This document shows positions 1-7,456 of a DNA stretch of 51,446 nucleotides, piece by piece. Position 1 is the stretch's first letter; each line of letters opens with the position of its first letter. The position numbers and the translations under genes are program-made. The DNA lies in NCBI RefSeq assembly GCF_010915725.1, contig NZ_JAAIJR010000030.1:1-51446 (forward strand). Reading direction: 5' to 3'. The DNA is from Thiorhodococcus mannitoliphagus (GTDB lineage Bacteria > Pseudomonadota > Gammaproteobacteria > Chromatiales > Chromatiaceae). A model generated the notes under the pieces. That model had not been told where the DNA came from, searched no databases, and saw only the letters and a list, made by a program, of their open reading frames with translations.

Positions 1-99
1 CGTGTCCATCAATTGTTTCCCGATGCGAGCGATGCCGCCCGAAATCCCCCCTAGCCCCCCTTTGTGAAAGGGGGGAAATTGTTGATGGACGCTTTCTAA
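1..99. repeat. GTCCATCA-ended palindromic repeat, copy 1
   Basis: About 100 bp, probably cut by the window edge on the left. It has inverted ends (TGTCCATCAA at the left, TTGATGGACGC at the right) around an internal hairpin made of a C6 run, TTTGTGAAA and a G6 run. Two further copies lie at 12441-12546 and 24609-24713. The copy at 24609 is nearly identical to this one. No coding capacity is visible, so it looks like a non-autonomous mobile or REP-like element. Confidence 0.85.
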
Positions 100-375
100 G
101 GCCTGCTTTGCGACAAATCCGATCACCGTGAGCCTGGCCAGGAGTAGTAGCAGCAAAGAGGCTCTATTTGAAGATTCACAGAGCAGGATCGTCCAGCTAC
201 ACGGGGTTCGTGACGTTATAGTGCTGGACGCAACACGGCGCTTTTCAGGCTCATCCGGCCGCGGACGGCGCAGAGTGCTCTCGGCTAGCCCGCCAAATCC
301 GGCCACTCTTCTGATACTGCGGAGCACGAAATTCATGCGACGCGGTGAATTTGCCACGCTCATCGCGCGCCCGGC

Positions 376-415
376 TTGACAGCGCCGAGTATTACCTAGA
401 AGAATCCAGTCATAC
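376..415 (+). promoter_or_regulatory. Candidate promoter with NikR-like operator upstream of nikK
   Basis: TTGACA at 376-381 could be a -35 box, with a weak -10 AAGAAT at 400-405 (18-bp spacer). Over the -10 lies an imperfect palindrome: GTATTA at 389-394 and TCATAC at 410-415, separated by 15 bp. The classical NikR operator of proteobacteria is GTATGA-N16-TCATAC, so one half-site is perfect and the other has one mismatch, with spacing short by one. A partly preserved nikR lies 7 kb downstream. The assignment is inference. Confidence 0.4.
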
Positions 416-444
416 TCATTGAGCGAACGACGAGGATCGACGGT

Positions 445-1227
445 ATGCGATACGGGACGCGCGCCCTGCTGAGCAAGGCCTTGCTCAGCTTACTTCTCAT
501 GGCCGCCTGCGGCGCCCAAGCGCACTTCCAGGAACTCATCCCGTCCACGGACATTCTCACGGCCGAGACCGGAAACACCTTGGCGTTGAGCCTGAAGTTC
601 ACCCACCCCATGGAGCAAGGTCCGGTCATGTCCATGGCGGCGCCAAGGCGTTTCGGGGTCATGGGTCCGCGTGGTCAAGAAGACCTGATCGACCGGCTGC
701 GGCCAGGCGGCACCGACGGCAAGCGGACATTCCAAGCCACGTATCGGGCCGAGCTGCCGGGCGACTATATCTTTTTCGTGGAGCCTGCCCCTTACTGGGA
801 GCCGGCCGAGGGCGTCATGATCGTCCATTACACCAAGGTGATTGTGGATGCCTTTGGCGCGGAGCAGGGCTGGGATCAAGAGATCGGGCTGCCGGTCGAG
901 ATCATCCCCTTGGTCAGGCCCTATGGACTTTGGACAGGAAACCTCTTTCGCGGCATCGTCAAGCAAGACGGCAAGCCCGTGCCCTTTGCCGCAGTGGAGG
1001 TCGAATGGCGCAATGACGGCAGCGTCACGCCGCCCTCGGATCCCTACATCACCCAGGTCGTGAAGACCGACGCCAATGGTGTCTTCAGCTATGCCATGCC
1101 GCGCTCTGGCTGGTGGGGCTTCGCCGCCTTGCTGGAAGGCGATACGCCGCTCAAGAGCCCGGACGGGGATAGCGTTCCAGTCGAGGCTGGCGCCTTGATG
1201 TGGGTGCAGGTTAGAGACATGCGTTAG
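445..1227 (+). CDS. nikK: NikK-type periplasmic nickel/cobalt uptake accessory protein (DUF4198)
   Basis: A 260-residue exported protein. The N-terminus has a basic stretch, a hydrophobic core and an AQA-H cleavage site, so the mature protein would start with His (HFQEL), a possible metal-binding terminus. The rest resembles DUF4198 proteins, which accompany ECF metal transporters and were named NikK in comparative genomics. It is first in a tight five-gene operon: the next start lies 13 bp after its stop. GAGGA at 432-436 is a suitable ribosome binding site for this ATG. Role: periplasmic domain assisting Ni(II) (or Co(II)) delivery to the membrane S component. Family call is good; nickel rather than cobalt is inferred from the co-occurrence of NikK- and NikL-type partners. 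Confidence 0.8.
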   Translation: MRYGTRALLSKALLSLLLMAACGAQAHFQELIPSTDILTAETGNTLALSLKFTHPMEQGPVMSMAAPRRFGVMGPRGQEDLIDRLRPGGTDGKRTFQATYRAELPGDYIFFVEPAPYWEPAEGVMIVHYTKVIVDAFGAEQGWDQEIGLPVEIIPLVRPYGLWTGNLFRGIVKQDGKPVPFAAVEVEWRNDGSVTPPSDPYITQVVKTDANGVFSYAMPRSGWWGFAALLEGDTPLKSPDGDSVPVEAGALMWVQVRDMR

Positions 1228-1240
1228 CGGAGCGGCAAAC

Positions 1241-1870
1241 TTGGCTCATATTCCCGATGGCGTTCTCTCGGCCCCGGTTCTCATCACTGGCGGCGTGGTC
1301 AGTCTGGGGCTCATCGGCCTTGCGCTGCGCCAGCTCGACTATGACCGGCTGCCGCAAGCAGCGGTGCTCTCCGCGACCTTCTTCGTCGCATCCCTCATCA
1401 ATGTCCCTCTGGGTCCAAGCACCGCCCATCTGTTGCTGAACGGCCTCATGGGTCTTCTGCTGGGCTGGACCGCCGTGCCCGCCCTGCTTGTCGCGCTTAT
1501 CCTGCAAGCGGCCTTCTTTGGGTTTGGCGGGGTGCTGGTGCTTGGCGTCAACACTATGAATGTCGCCCTTCCGGCACTCTTTTGCGCCGCCCTCTTAGCT
1601 CCCCGGCTCAAGGGTCGGGCAACGCCAAGACGCGCCTTTTGGATCGGTTTCTTGGCGGGTCTGCTCGGGGTCTTGCTCACCGGCGTCATGGTTGCCATGA
1701 GTCTGGGCTTGAGCGGCGAAGCCTATGTGCCAGCGGCAAAAATCCTCGTCGCCGTTTATATCCCGCTCGCCCTCGTCGAGGGCCTGATCACCGCCACGAT
1801 CATGGCCTTCCTGAGCCGTGTCGCCCCCGAGTTCCTAGACCGCGAGGGAAGGCATCATGCCGCACCTTGA
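1241..1870 (+). CDS. nikM: ECF transporter S component NikM/CbiM (Ni/Co-binding membrane protein)
   Basis: A 209-residue multi-spanning membrane protein of the CbiM/NikM family. The start is a TTG giving MAHIPDGVLS, the family's hallmark N-terminus. In NikM structures the metal is held by the free N-terminal amine, His2 and a later His. Here Met removal before Ala would leave Ala1-His2, restoring that geometry. His63 in STAHLLLNGL is the likely downstream ligand. GGAG at 1229-1232 is the ribosome binding site. It binds the metal substrate and works with NikQ and NikO encoded downstream; NikL and NikK are its accessory partners. Confidence 0.92.
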   Translation: MAHIPDGVLSAPVLITGGVVSLGLIGLALRQLDYDRLPQAAVLSATFFVASLINVPLGPSTAHLLLNGLMGLLLGWTAVPALLVALILQAAFFGFGGVLVLGVNTMNVALPALFCAALLAPRLKGRATPRRAFWIGFLAGLLGVLLTGVMVAMSLGLSGEAYVPAAKILVAVYIPLALVEGLITATIMAFLSRVAPEFLDREGRHHAAP

Positions 1871-2729
1871 AGACTCCATGAGTTCGACAACATCTGACAG
1901 CATCTGGTCAGGATTCAGAAACCGGGATGAGCGCGGACACCTCCAAGCATCACGGACCGGGCGCTCATTGGACGCCCCCAGCGCCCGACAGCGCCGCGCC
2001 CGATCTGGGGGTGCGGCTCATGGACAGATGCTCCGCGCTAAGCGCCAAGCCGTCCGCATGGCCGTCTTCTCGTCGGCGCTCGTCCTCGGCGGCCTGAGCG
2101 CACCTGAGACGGCAAGCGCCCACAAGCTGAAGGTGTTCGCTTCTGCGGTCGGGGACCGCATCCAAGGCAGCGCCTATTTCGCCGGAGGGGCCAAGGCAAG
2201 CGGCGCGACCATCTTGATCCAAGACATTGCGGGGCAAACACTCGCCACGCTCCTGCCCGATGAGAATGGCAGCTTCAACTATGTCGCCCGTGAACCCGGC
2301 GATTACGTCGTTGTCGCCAAGTCTGCGGACGGACACCAAGCAGAATGGCGCATTTCTGCGGCCGAACTCGCCCCCGCCTTTCCGCAAGGGTCCGCCACTG
2401 GAGCCGACCAGGAGATCGATCGAGCTGGACCGGCGGGCGAGCAAAGTCAGATCCCCAGTCCGCCAGACACGAAGGAGGCGGCGGCAGACAAGGCAGCCTC
2501 GACATCATCGGGCACGGATCAGCCCGGCAGTGCGCCCCTAGACCCGAGATTGGTCTCGGCCATTGAGCTGGCCGTCGCCCGCCAAATCCGTCCGCTGCGC
2601 GAGCAGCTCGCAGCGTCGGCGGATTCCGCCCGTCTGACCGACGTCCTGGGCGGCATCGGCTACATCCTGGGAATCACGGGCCTGGCGCTCTGGTGGCGCA
2701 GCCGCCAAGAGGGACAGCGAAAGCCGTGA
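1857..2729 (+). CDS. nikL: NikL-type accessory protein of the nickel ECF transporter
   Basis: A 290-residue open frame overlapping nikM by 14 bp. AGGGAAGG just upstream supports the ATG at 1857, but the true signal peptide begins only around residue 68 (MAVFSSALVLGG), so ATG codons at 2029 or 2059 are alternatives. After the ASA cleavage motif the mature protein begins HKLKVFASAV, again with an N-terminal His. An Ig-like domain with family motifs (YFAGGAKASGATI, DENGSFNY, PGDYVVVA) follows, then a low-complexity linker and a C-terminal membrane anchor (ILGITGLALWW). NikL-type proteins replace CbiN in nickel ECF systems. The function is known only by association. Confidence 0.78.
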   Translation: MPHLEDSMSSTTSDSIWSGFRNRDERGHLQASRTGRSLDAPSARQRRARSGGAAHGQMLRAKRQAVRMAVFSSALVLGGLSAPETASAHKLKVFASAVGDRIQGSAYFAGGAKASGATILIQDIAGQTLATLLPDENGSFNYVAREPGDYVVVAKSADGHQAEWRISAAELAPAFPQGSATGADQEIDRAGPAGEQSQIPSPPDTKEAAADKAASTSSGTDQPGSAPLDPRLVSAIELAVARQIRPLREQLAASADSARLTDVLGGIGYILGITGLALWWRSRQEGQRKP

Positions 2730-3484
2730 CTGCGCTCCTGCTATCGCCGCAGGCCAAGGGCTGGATGAGCGAGCGAGATCCGCGCCTGCGCATCGTCGCC
2801 GCCATCGCCTTCGCCTTGGTTACGGTCAGCCTAGCGACAATCGCGGGCGCAGCAGCCGCCTTAGTCTGCGCCACTGCGCTCGCCATGACGGCCGGCATGC
2901 AGCCGCGAGCGCTCGGCAAACGCCTGCTCGCGCTGGAAGGCTTTGTCCTCATCTTGCTCCTCACCTTGCCCTTTACGACGCCCGGTACCACAGTGCTCCG
3001 GCTTGGCCCACTGACGGCGAGCGCCGAAGGCCTGCACCTCGCCGCCCTCATCCTGCTCAAGGCGAATGCCGTGGTGCTCGCGCTCTTGGCGCTGGTCGGG
3101 ACCCTGGAGCCGATCGTGCTTGGACATGCGCTCGCCCGGTTGGGGGCTCCGGAAAAGCTGGCGCACCTGCTGCTGATGACGGTGCGCCAGATCCATCTGC
3201 TGCACGCGGAACTCGGACGATTGCGTCAAGCCATGCGCGCGCGCGCCTTCGTCCCGCGCAGTGACAGCCATACCTGGCGCAGCTACGGCTGGCTCATGGG
3301 CATGCTGCTGGTGCGCAGCCTCGACCACGCCCAGCGGGTGCTCGCCGCCATGCGCTGTCGCTGCTTCGATGGTCGACTCTATCTGCTGGATTCGACGGCC
3401 TGGGCGACCAAGGATACGATCGCGGCCCTGGGCTTCACCGTCCTGCTCCTCGCCCTTCCCCTCCTGGACCTGGTGCAGCGATGA
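2726..3484 (+). CDS. nikQ: ECF transporter T component NikQ/CbiQ
   Basis: The 252-residue transmembrane coupling subunit of the energy-coupling-factor transporter. I chose GTG at 2726 because it overlaps the nikL stop codon as GTGA and is preceded by GAGGGA; an in-frame GTG at 2693 would add 11 residues. Several hydrophobic segments are present, with the two short Arg-containing coupling motifs typical of CbiQ (RQAMRARAF and AMRCRCFDGR) that dock into the ATPase. It transmits ATP hydrolysis by NikO to the substrate-binding NikM. It overlaps nikO by an ATGA junction, implying translational coupling. Confidence 0.9.
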   Translation: MTALLLSPQAKGWMSERDPRLRIVAAIAFALVTVSLATIAGAAAALVCATALAMTAGMQPRALGKRLLALEGFVLILLLTLPFTTPGTTVLRLGPLTASAEGLHLAALILLKANAVVLALLALVGTLEPIVLGHALARLGAPEKLAHLLLMTVRQIHLLHAELGRLRQAMRARAFVPRSDSHTWRSYGWLMGMLLVRSLDHAQRVLAAMRCRCFDGRLYLLDSTAWATKDTIAALGFTVLLLALPLLDLVQR

Positions 3485-4254
3485 GCAGCCCACTGATCGA
3501 ACTCCGCCACATCACCTTCGAATACCCGGATCGCCGCGTCCTCAACGACCTCAGCCTAAAGCTCCATGCCGAGGACCGCGTCGCCCTGATCGGGCCAAAC
3601 GGCGCAGGCAAAACGACCCTGCTCCAGCTTATCGTCGGGCTGAAGCGTCCCAGCTCAGGGCAGATACGCGTCTTCGATGCCGAGCGCCGCACCGAGCGCG
3701 ACTTTCACCCGGTGCGCGCACGCGTCGGATTGCTGTTTCAGGACTCGGACGATCAACTCTTTTGCCCAACGGTGCTGGAAGACGTCGCCTTCGGCCCGCT
3801 GAACCTTGGACGCTCGGCGGCCGAGGCGCGGCAGGATGCGCTAGACACCCTCGAGCAGCTTGGACTGTCCGGCTTCGCGGACCGCGTCACCCATCGGCTT
3901 TCCGCGGGAGAGAAGCGCATGGTGGCCCTGGCAACCGTGCTGGCGATGCATCCGGCGGTGCTGCTGCTCGACGAGCCGACAAACGGGCTGGACGAAGCGA
4001 CCGAGCAGCGCCTCATCGACCATCTTGCCGCCCTACCTCAGGCGATGATCATGGTCTCGCACGACCGGCGCTTCCTCGAGCGCCTCTCGACGCGTGCCCT
4101 CGAGCTGACCGACGGCCGGCTGTGCGAAGCCACCCTGCACAGGCATGGCCATAGCCACTATCACACCCATGTGCATCTGCATGCCCCAGGCACGCCAGTC
4201 GACCACGCGCATACCCCATCGGAATTGCCGCACGGGGACCATGATCTCGAGTAG
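3481..4254 (+). CDS. nikO: ECF transporter ATPase NikO/CbiO with His-rich C-terminal tail
   Basis: A 257-residue ABC ATPase. Walker A is GPNGAGKTT (residues 38-46), the Q-loop lies in LLFQDSDDQ, the signature is LSAGEKRM, Walker B is LLLLDEPTNGLD and the switch His is in MVSHDRRF. It powers metal uptake through NikM/NikQ. The last 39 residues hold 12 histidines, including an alternating run (HRHGHSHYHTHVHLH), absent from a minimal CbiO. This is likely a cytosolic metal buffer or sensor. The start overlaps the nikQ stop (ATGA). The last gene of the operon; no clear terminator follows. Confidence 0.93.
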   Translation: MSSPLIELRHITFEYPDRRVLNDLSLKLHAEDRVALIGPNGAGKTTLLQLIVGLKRPSSGQIRVFDAERRTERDFHPVRARVGLLFQDSDDQLFCPTVLEDVAFGPLNLGRSAAEARQDALDTLEQLGLSGFADRVTHRLSAGEKRMVALATVLAMHPAVLLLDEPTNGLDEATEQRLIDHLAALPQAMIMVSHDRRFLERLSTRALELTDGRLCEATLHRHGHSHYHTHVHLHAPGTPVDHAHTPSELPHGDHDLE

Positions 4255-4327
4255 CGACCAAGCGGTCGCATTGCCTGCGGTCGCATACTCAGTTGGTAAC
4301 GATTCAGCGCCAGCCTTTGCGGCCCAA

Positions 4328-4819
4328 TCAGCGCACGGTATCGAAGCGAAAGGGTGCGGCCAGCAGCCCCCTGGGCGTCAGCAGCAGCACCCGCGCCTCC
4401 CAGGTCATGCGGTCGCGCACGCACACCGGGATCATGCCCCGCCCCTCATAGTGACGCGGTGAGCGCTCGCTGAGGGCGATCCGGTTGAAGCCCATGTACA
4501 TATCGACGCCCGCGAAATCGACCTCGACGGACTCGACCTCAAGCCCCTGCACCTCCAGGCTCAGACTCAAGGGGACGGCCGGAGGAACCCCCCGCGGCCG
4601 AATATCCAGCACGACGCTGCCGCCAGTGCCGAAGACGACCTCGCAGGCCCCCTGGCGCAGATCGCACCCCCTATTGATCTCGGCGACTTCCGCCACCTCG
4701 GGATAGAGCAACGGCCAGAGCTTATAGCCCAGGGTGACGAAGACACCACAGACCAGGAGGGCCAAGACCAGCCAGAGAAAGGGCGAAGGATTTGGCGATG
4801 CTGAGCGCCCGTCGTCCAT
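4328..4819 (-). CDS. Membrane-anchored periplasmic protein, FixH/YtkA-like resemblance
   Basis: A 163-residue protein with a short cytoplasmic N-terminus, one transmembrane segment (about residues 13-36, FLWLVLALLVCGVFVTLGY) and a periplasmic beta-rich domain. Two cysteines six residues apart (GCDLRQGAC) follow the anchor, and MYMGFNRIAL and IPVCVRDRMTWEA look like conserved segments. The layout recalls FixH-like proteins linked to metal export for cytochrome oxidase assembly, but no oxidase genes are nearby, so this is only a resemblance. It lies downstream of the HerA-like gene on the same strand with a 175-bp gap. Confidence 0.65.
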   Translation of the reverse strand: MDDGRSASPNPSPFLWLVLALLVCGVFVTLGYKLWPLLYPEVAEVAEINRGCDLRQGACEVVFGTGGSVVLDIRPRGVPPAVPLSLSLEVQGLEVESVEVDFAGVDMYMGFNRIALSERSPRHYEGRGMIPVCVRDRMTWEARVLLLTPRGLLAAPFRFDTVR

Positions 4820-4994
4820 AGCTTGAGAACAACCTGCGAGTCGCCGAGGCTGAAGGCCCGAGGCGAGAAAACATCAAGCATAAGGGCAGCCACGCCCGCT
4901 GGCTATCAAGGCACGATGACGCGCCGATCGATCCCGCCCGACTGCGAGGATCGGATCCTGGGAGCCTGGCTGATGCCGGCGCCGCTCGCCCTTA

Positions 4995-6683
4995 TTAGCG
5001 AACCTGGCTCCACCACCGATTGATGATGTCGGCGACGTCCAAATCATCCGGACCCTCGCGCCAACTCTTGGAGAGCGGCGCGTCATTGCTGGCCGGCGCC
5101 GGCTCGGGCGGATGAACCAAGATGCGCGCTGGCAACAGCGAGGCATCGCCGACCGCGAGCACCTCGCCGCGTCGCAAGGAAGCCAGCATGTCGGCCAGAT
5201 TCTTGGCGCCCTCAGGCAAGAGCCGCCGCACGTACTCTTGGTCATCGGCATTGGAGATACGCAAACAGAGATAGTTGCCGCACTGGGAGAGCACGGTTTG
5301 CGACAGCTCGGTCGGACGTTGGCTGACGATGCAAAGCGTGACGCCGTACTTACGCCCCTCCTTGGCGATACGCTCCATGGCGCGTCGCGTGCCGACGAAT
5401 CGAGTATCCGCATCGTTCGGGATATATTGGTGCGCCTCCTCGCAGACCAGCAGGATTGGGAACTCGTGCCGACGAGGATTCCAGTAATTGAACTCATACG
5501 CCAGACGCCCGATCTGGGCGGACACCACGGGGCGCAGATCGACGGGAACAGGGCTCAGGTCCACCACCGTCACCTGGCTCTTCTGCTCACCCAGACCGAC
5601 GAAGTTGCGCAGCAAGTTCTCCAGGGTCGCCGAGCTGTTGTGCTTACGCGGCCGCATGAAAAAGTCGTAGCGGCCGTCGTTGTATAGCGACTGGAAACGG
5701 ACCAGGAAATCGTCGAAGGCGCCATGGAGCGGGCCCTTGATCTTACCGAACTCCAGCTTCTCCTCATTGGCCTTCTTGAACTTGGCGTAGAGTTCTTCGA
5801 TCGGGAAGTACACCGGCGAGTCGACCGACAGCCGATCCAGCCCCATGTGTTGGTTGGACTGTTTACGCAGGCTGTAGAGGGATTCGCGCAGGAAGGCGAT
5901 CTGGACCGTAGCATTGGCATCCGTGCGGTCGACGAAGAGATCGACCAGCTCGGAATAGGTGAGCAGCCAATAGGGGATCTCGAGTTCTTGGGCGTCGATA
6001 TAGCGTGCCGAACCAGGAGGAAAAATACCCTCCTTGATGCCATCCTTGTTCTTCCAGCCATACTCACCGTGGAGATCGAGCATGACGATGTGGGAGCGCG
6101 GCATGCCCTTGACGACGCTCTGCATGAGACTGGAGAGTGTCCACGACTTACCAGCACCGGTCTGGCCCAAGATGGCGAGATGCCGGCCGAACAAGGCCGA
6201 GGGGTCTAGAGAGGCCTTCAGCGTCGGCCGCACCGAGAGACGCCCCAACTCGAGCGCGCCCTCCGTCTTGCGCGAGATGAGCGCAGCCAACCGATTGCTC
6301 GGAATGAGGTGAACCGCGGCACCGATTACCGGATAACGGGCGACGCCAGGCTCCAGTCGCCCATCCGGGTTGATCTCTCCGAGGGGCGTCAGCTCCAATC
6401 GCCGCTCGCGCGCGGTCGCCGAGCGCGGCCCGCCCGAGCCATTGTCCTTGGTGGTGCGCGTGATCCGCGTATCCTCGACGATTCGAGACACCTCAGCCAA
6501 GACATGACCCGAGCGGTCCCTAATCTCAAAGAGGCTGCCCAACTGCCCGATCGGCAGACTTTCGTCACCGAGCGTCCGTGCGGACTCGAAGCCTTCTTCG
6601 CCAGGGAACAAGGTGGCGACGAGGCAGCCACCTGTAATGTCGACGATACGGCCAACCAGGGTAGACTCGGGCGCTGTGGTCAT
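4995..6683 (-). CDS. herA: HerA-type ATPase (DUF87 family)
   Basis: A 562-residue HerA/FtsK-superfamily ATPase. A small beta-barrel-like N-terminal domain (HAS-barrel type) precedes Walker A GQTGAGKS (residues 173-180) and VMLDLHGEYGW; Walker B is LLVCEEAHQYIP, followed by SQRPTELSQTVLSQCGN. HerA proteins are hexameric DNA translocases that usually act with NurA nuclease in DNA end processing, or with other effectors in phage defence. No nuclease, Sir2 or DUF4297 partner is adjacent here. ATG at 6683 (MTTAPES) is preferred, with AAGGAG upstream; a TTG at 6713 would add ten residues. Confidence 0.88.
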   Translation of the reverse strand: MTTAPESTLVGRIVDITGGCLVATLFPGEEGFESARTLGDESLPIGQLGSLFEIRDRSGHVLAEVSRIVEDTRITRTTKDNGSGGPRSATARERRLELTPLGEINPDGRLEPGVARYPVIGAAVHLIPSNRLAALISRKTEGALELGRLSVRPTLKASLDPSALFGRHLAILGQTGAGKSWTLSSLMQSVVKGMPRSHIVMLDLHGEYGWKNKDGIKEGIFPPGSARYIDAQELEIPYWLLTYSELVDLFVDRTDANATVQIAFLRESLYSLRKQSNQHMGLDRLSVDSPVYFPIEELYAKFKKANEEKLEFGKIKGPLHGAFDDFLVRFQSLYNDGRYDFFMRPRKHNSSATLENLLRNFVGLGEQKSQVTVVDLSPVPVDLRPVVSAQIGRLAYEFNYWNPRRHEFPILLVCEEAHQYIPNDADTRFVGTRRAMERIAKEGRKYGVTLCIVSQRPTELSQTVLSQCGNYLCLRISNADDQEYVRRLLPEGAKNLADMLASLRRGEVLAVGDASLLPARILVHPPEPAPASNDAPLSKSWREGPDDLDVADIINRWWSQVR

Positions 6684-6713
6684 GACGCTCAGAACTCCTT
6701 GTGATTGATCCAA

Positions 6714-7120
6714 AAATAATCAGTTAGACCGCGAAGAGCGAGGATCTCAATGTCTCGTCTCGGCACCGGACTCACCTGCGGGGTGAACCGCCCGCACGCA
6801 AGAAATCTTTGTGTTTCTTAGCGTCCTTGGTGCACTTGCGATTCCAGCTGCCGGATCTGAGTTGATGGCCTCATCCGACATGATCGTCCACTATTGTCCG
6901 CCAAAGCCTGCGCGGACGGCAGGACGCAGATCACAGACGCGATACCTCCTCGACGCCTGTCGGAACGCGTCACGCAAAGGCGCGCGCTATCCAGGTTCTT
7001 GCCGAAGCGCCTGAGCGGAGAAACAAGCACCAGGTCCACATGCGCCAGCGATCGGGTTGGGTCAACCCGCACCCCCTCAGTCAGTGTTCCGAAAACGCGA
7101 CCTCGGCCACATAAAGTCGC
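6714..7120. other. Intergenic region with a decayed repeat fragment
   Basis: About 400 bp without a convincing gene. The only recognisable piece is 6807-6844, CTTTGTGTTTC...TTGCGATTC, a diverged relative of the widespread CTTTGCGTCCTTGGCGCC-type intergenic repeat. A second relative ends at 14835. The short reading frames here have no family resemblance. Confidence 0.5.
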
Positions 7121-7148
7121 TTGCTAAATTAGAAATTGCTTATATAAT
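7121..7148 (+). promoter_or_regulatory. Sigma70-type promoter of the 57-residue gene
   Basis: TTGCTA (-35, 7121-7126) and a perfect TATAAT (-10, 7143-7148) are separated by 16 bp in an AT-rich island that contrasts with the GC-rich surroundings. The start codon lies 41 bp downstream, so the leader is short. Confidence 0.75.
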
Positions 7149-7188
7149 AACAAACCATGAAGTCAACACACCTGAACGGAGAAGTAAC

Positions 7189-7362
7189 ATGGGTGCTCTA
7201 GGAATCCTCGCAGCAGTAGCAGTTCTGGTCGGTGGCGTTCAAACGACCATGGTGATGCCAGAAAAAGATCGGCTCGCGGCCGAAGCGACCAAAGAACCGA
7301 TCGTTGAAGTACAAGCGGTCCAGCAAGACAACCATGCTGACATCGATGCCTTCTCGCATTGA
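7189..7362 (+). CDS. Small membrane-associated protein, 57 residues, unknown function
   Basis: I do not recognise this protein. It begins MGALGILAAVAVLVGGV, a single hydrophobic helix that could be a membrane anchor or uncleaved signal, followed by a charged, largely acidic tail (EKDRLAAEATKEPIVEVQAV, then DNHADIDAFSH). The ATG at 7189 has a strong ribosome binding site (GGAGAAG at 7178-7184), a near-consensus promoter at 7121-7148 and an intrinsic terminator at 7384-7418. It is therefore a complete monocistronic unit and very probably expressed. The open frame extends upstream to 7057, but that part has no supporting signal and overlaps the promoter. Confidence 0.75.
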   Translation: MGALGILAAVAVLVGGVQTTMVMPEKDRLAAEATKEPIVEVQAVQQDNHADIDAFSH

Positions 7363-7383
7363 TTGTCGTCACTAGCCGCAGTG

Positions 7384-7418
7384 AAATGCCTCGTCGCCGT
7401 TGCGTCGAGGCATTTTTT
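7384..7418 (+). terminator. Intrinsic terminator of the 57-residue gene
   Basis: A perfect 10-bp stem, AAATGCCTCG (7384-7393) with CGAGGCATTT (7406-7415), with a 12-nt loop and a run of T at 7413-7418. This is the clearest rho-independent terminator in the window. Confidence 0.85.
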
Positions 7419-7456
7419 GTAGAAGGATCTGAGTTCTAGACTTACACCTGCCCCCC

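Noticed and set aside
300-340. Possible cobalamin riboswitch upstream of the transporter operon
   Set aside because: GGCCACTC is present near 300, but I found no matching B12-box context or paired elements, so I do not call a riboswitch.
128-379. An 83-codon plus-strand frame upstream of nikK
   Set aside because: GTG start without a ribosome binding site, Arg/Ser-rich composition, and its end runs into the candidate nik promoter.
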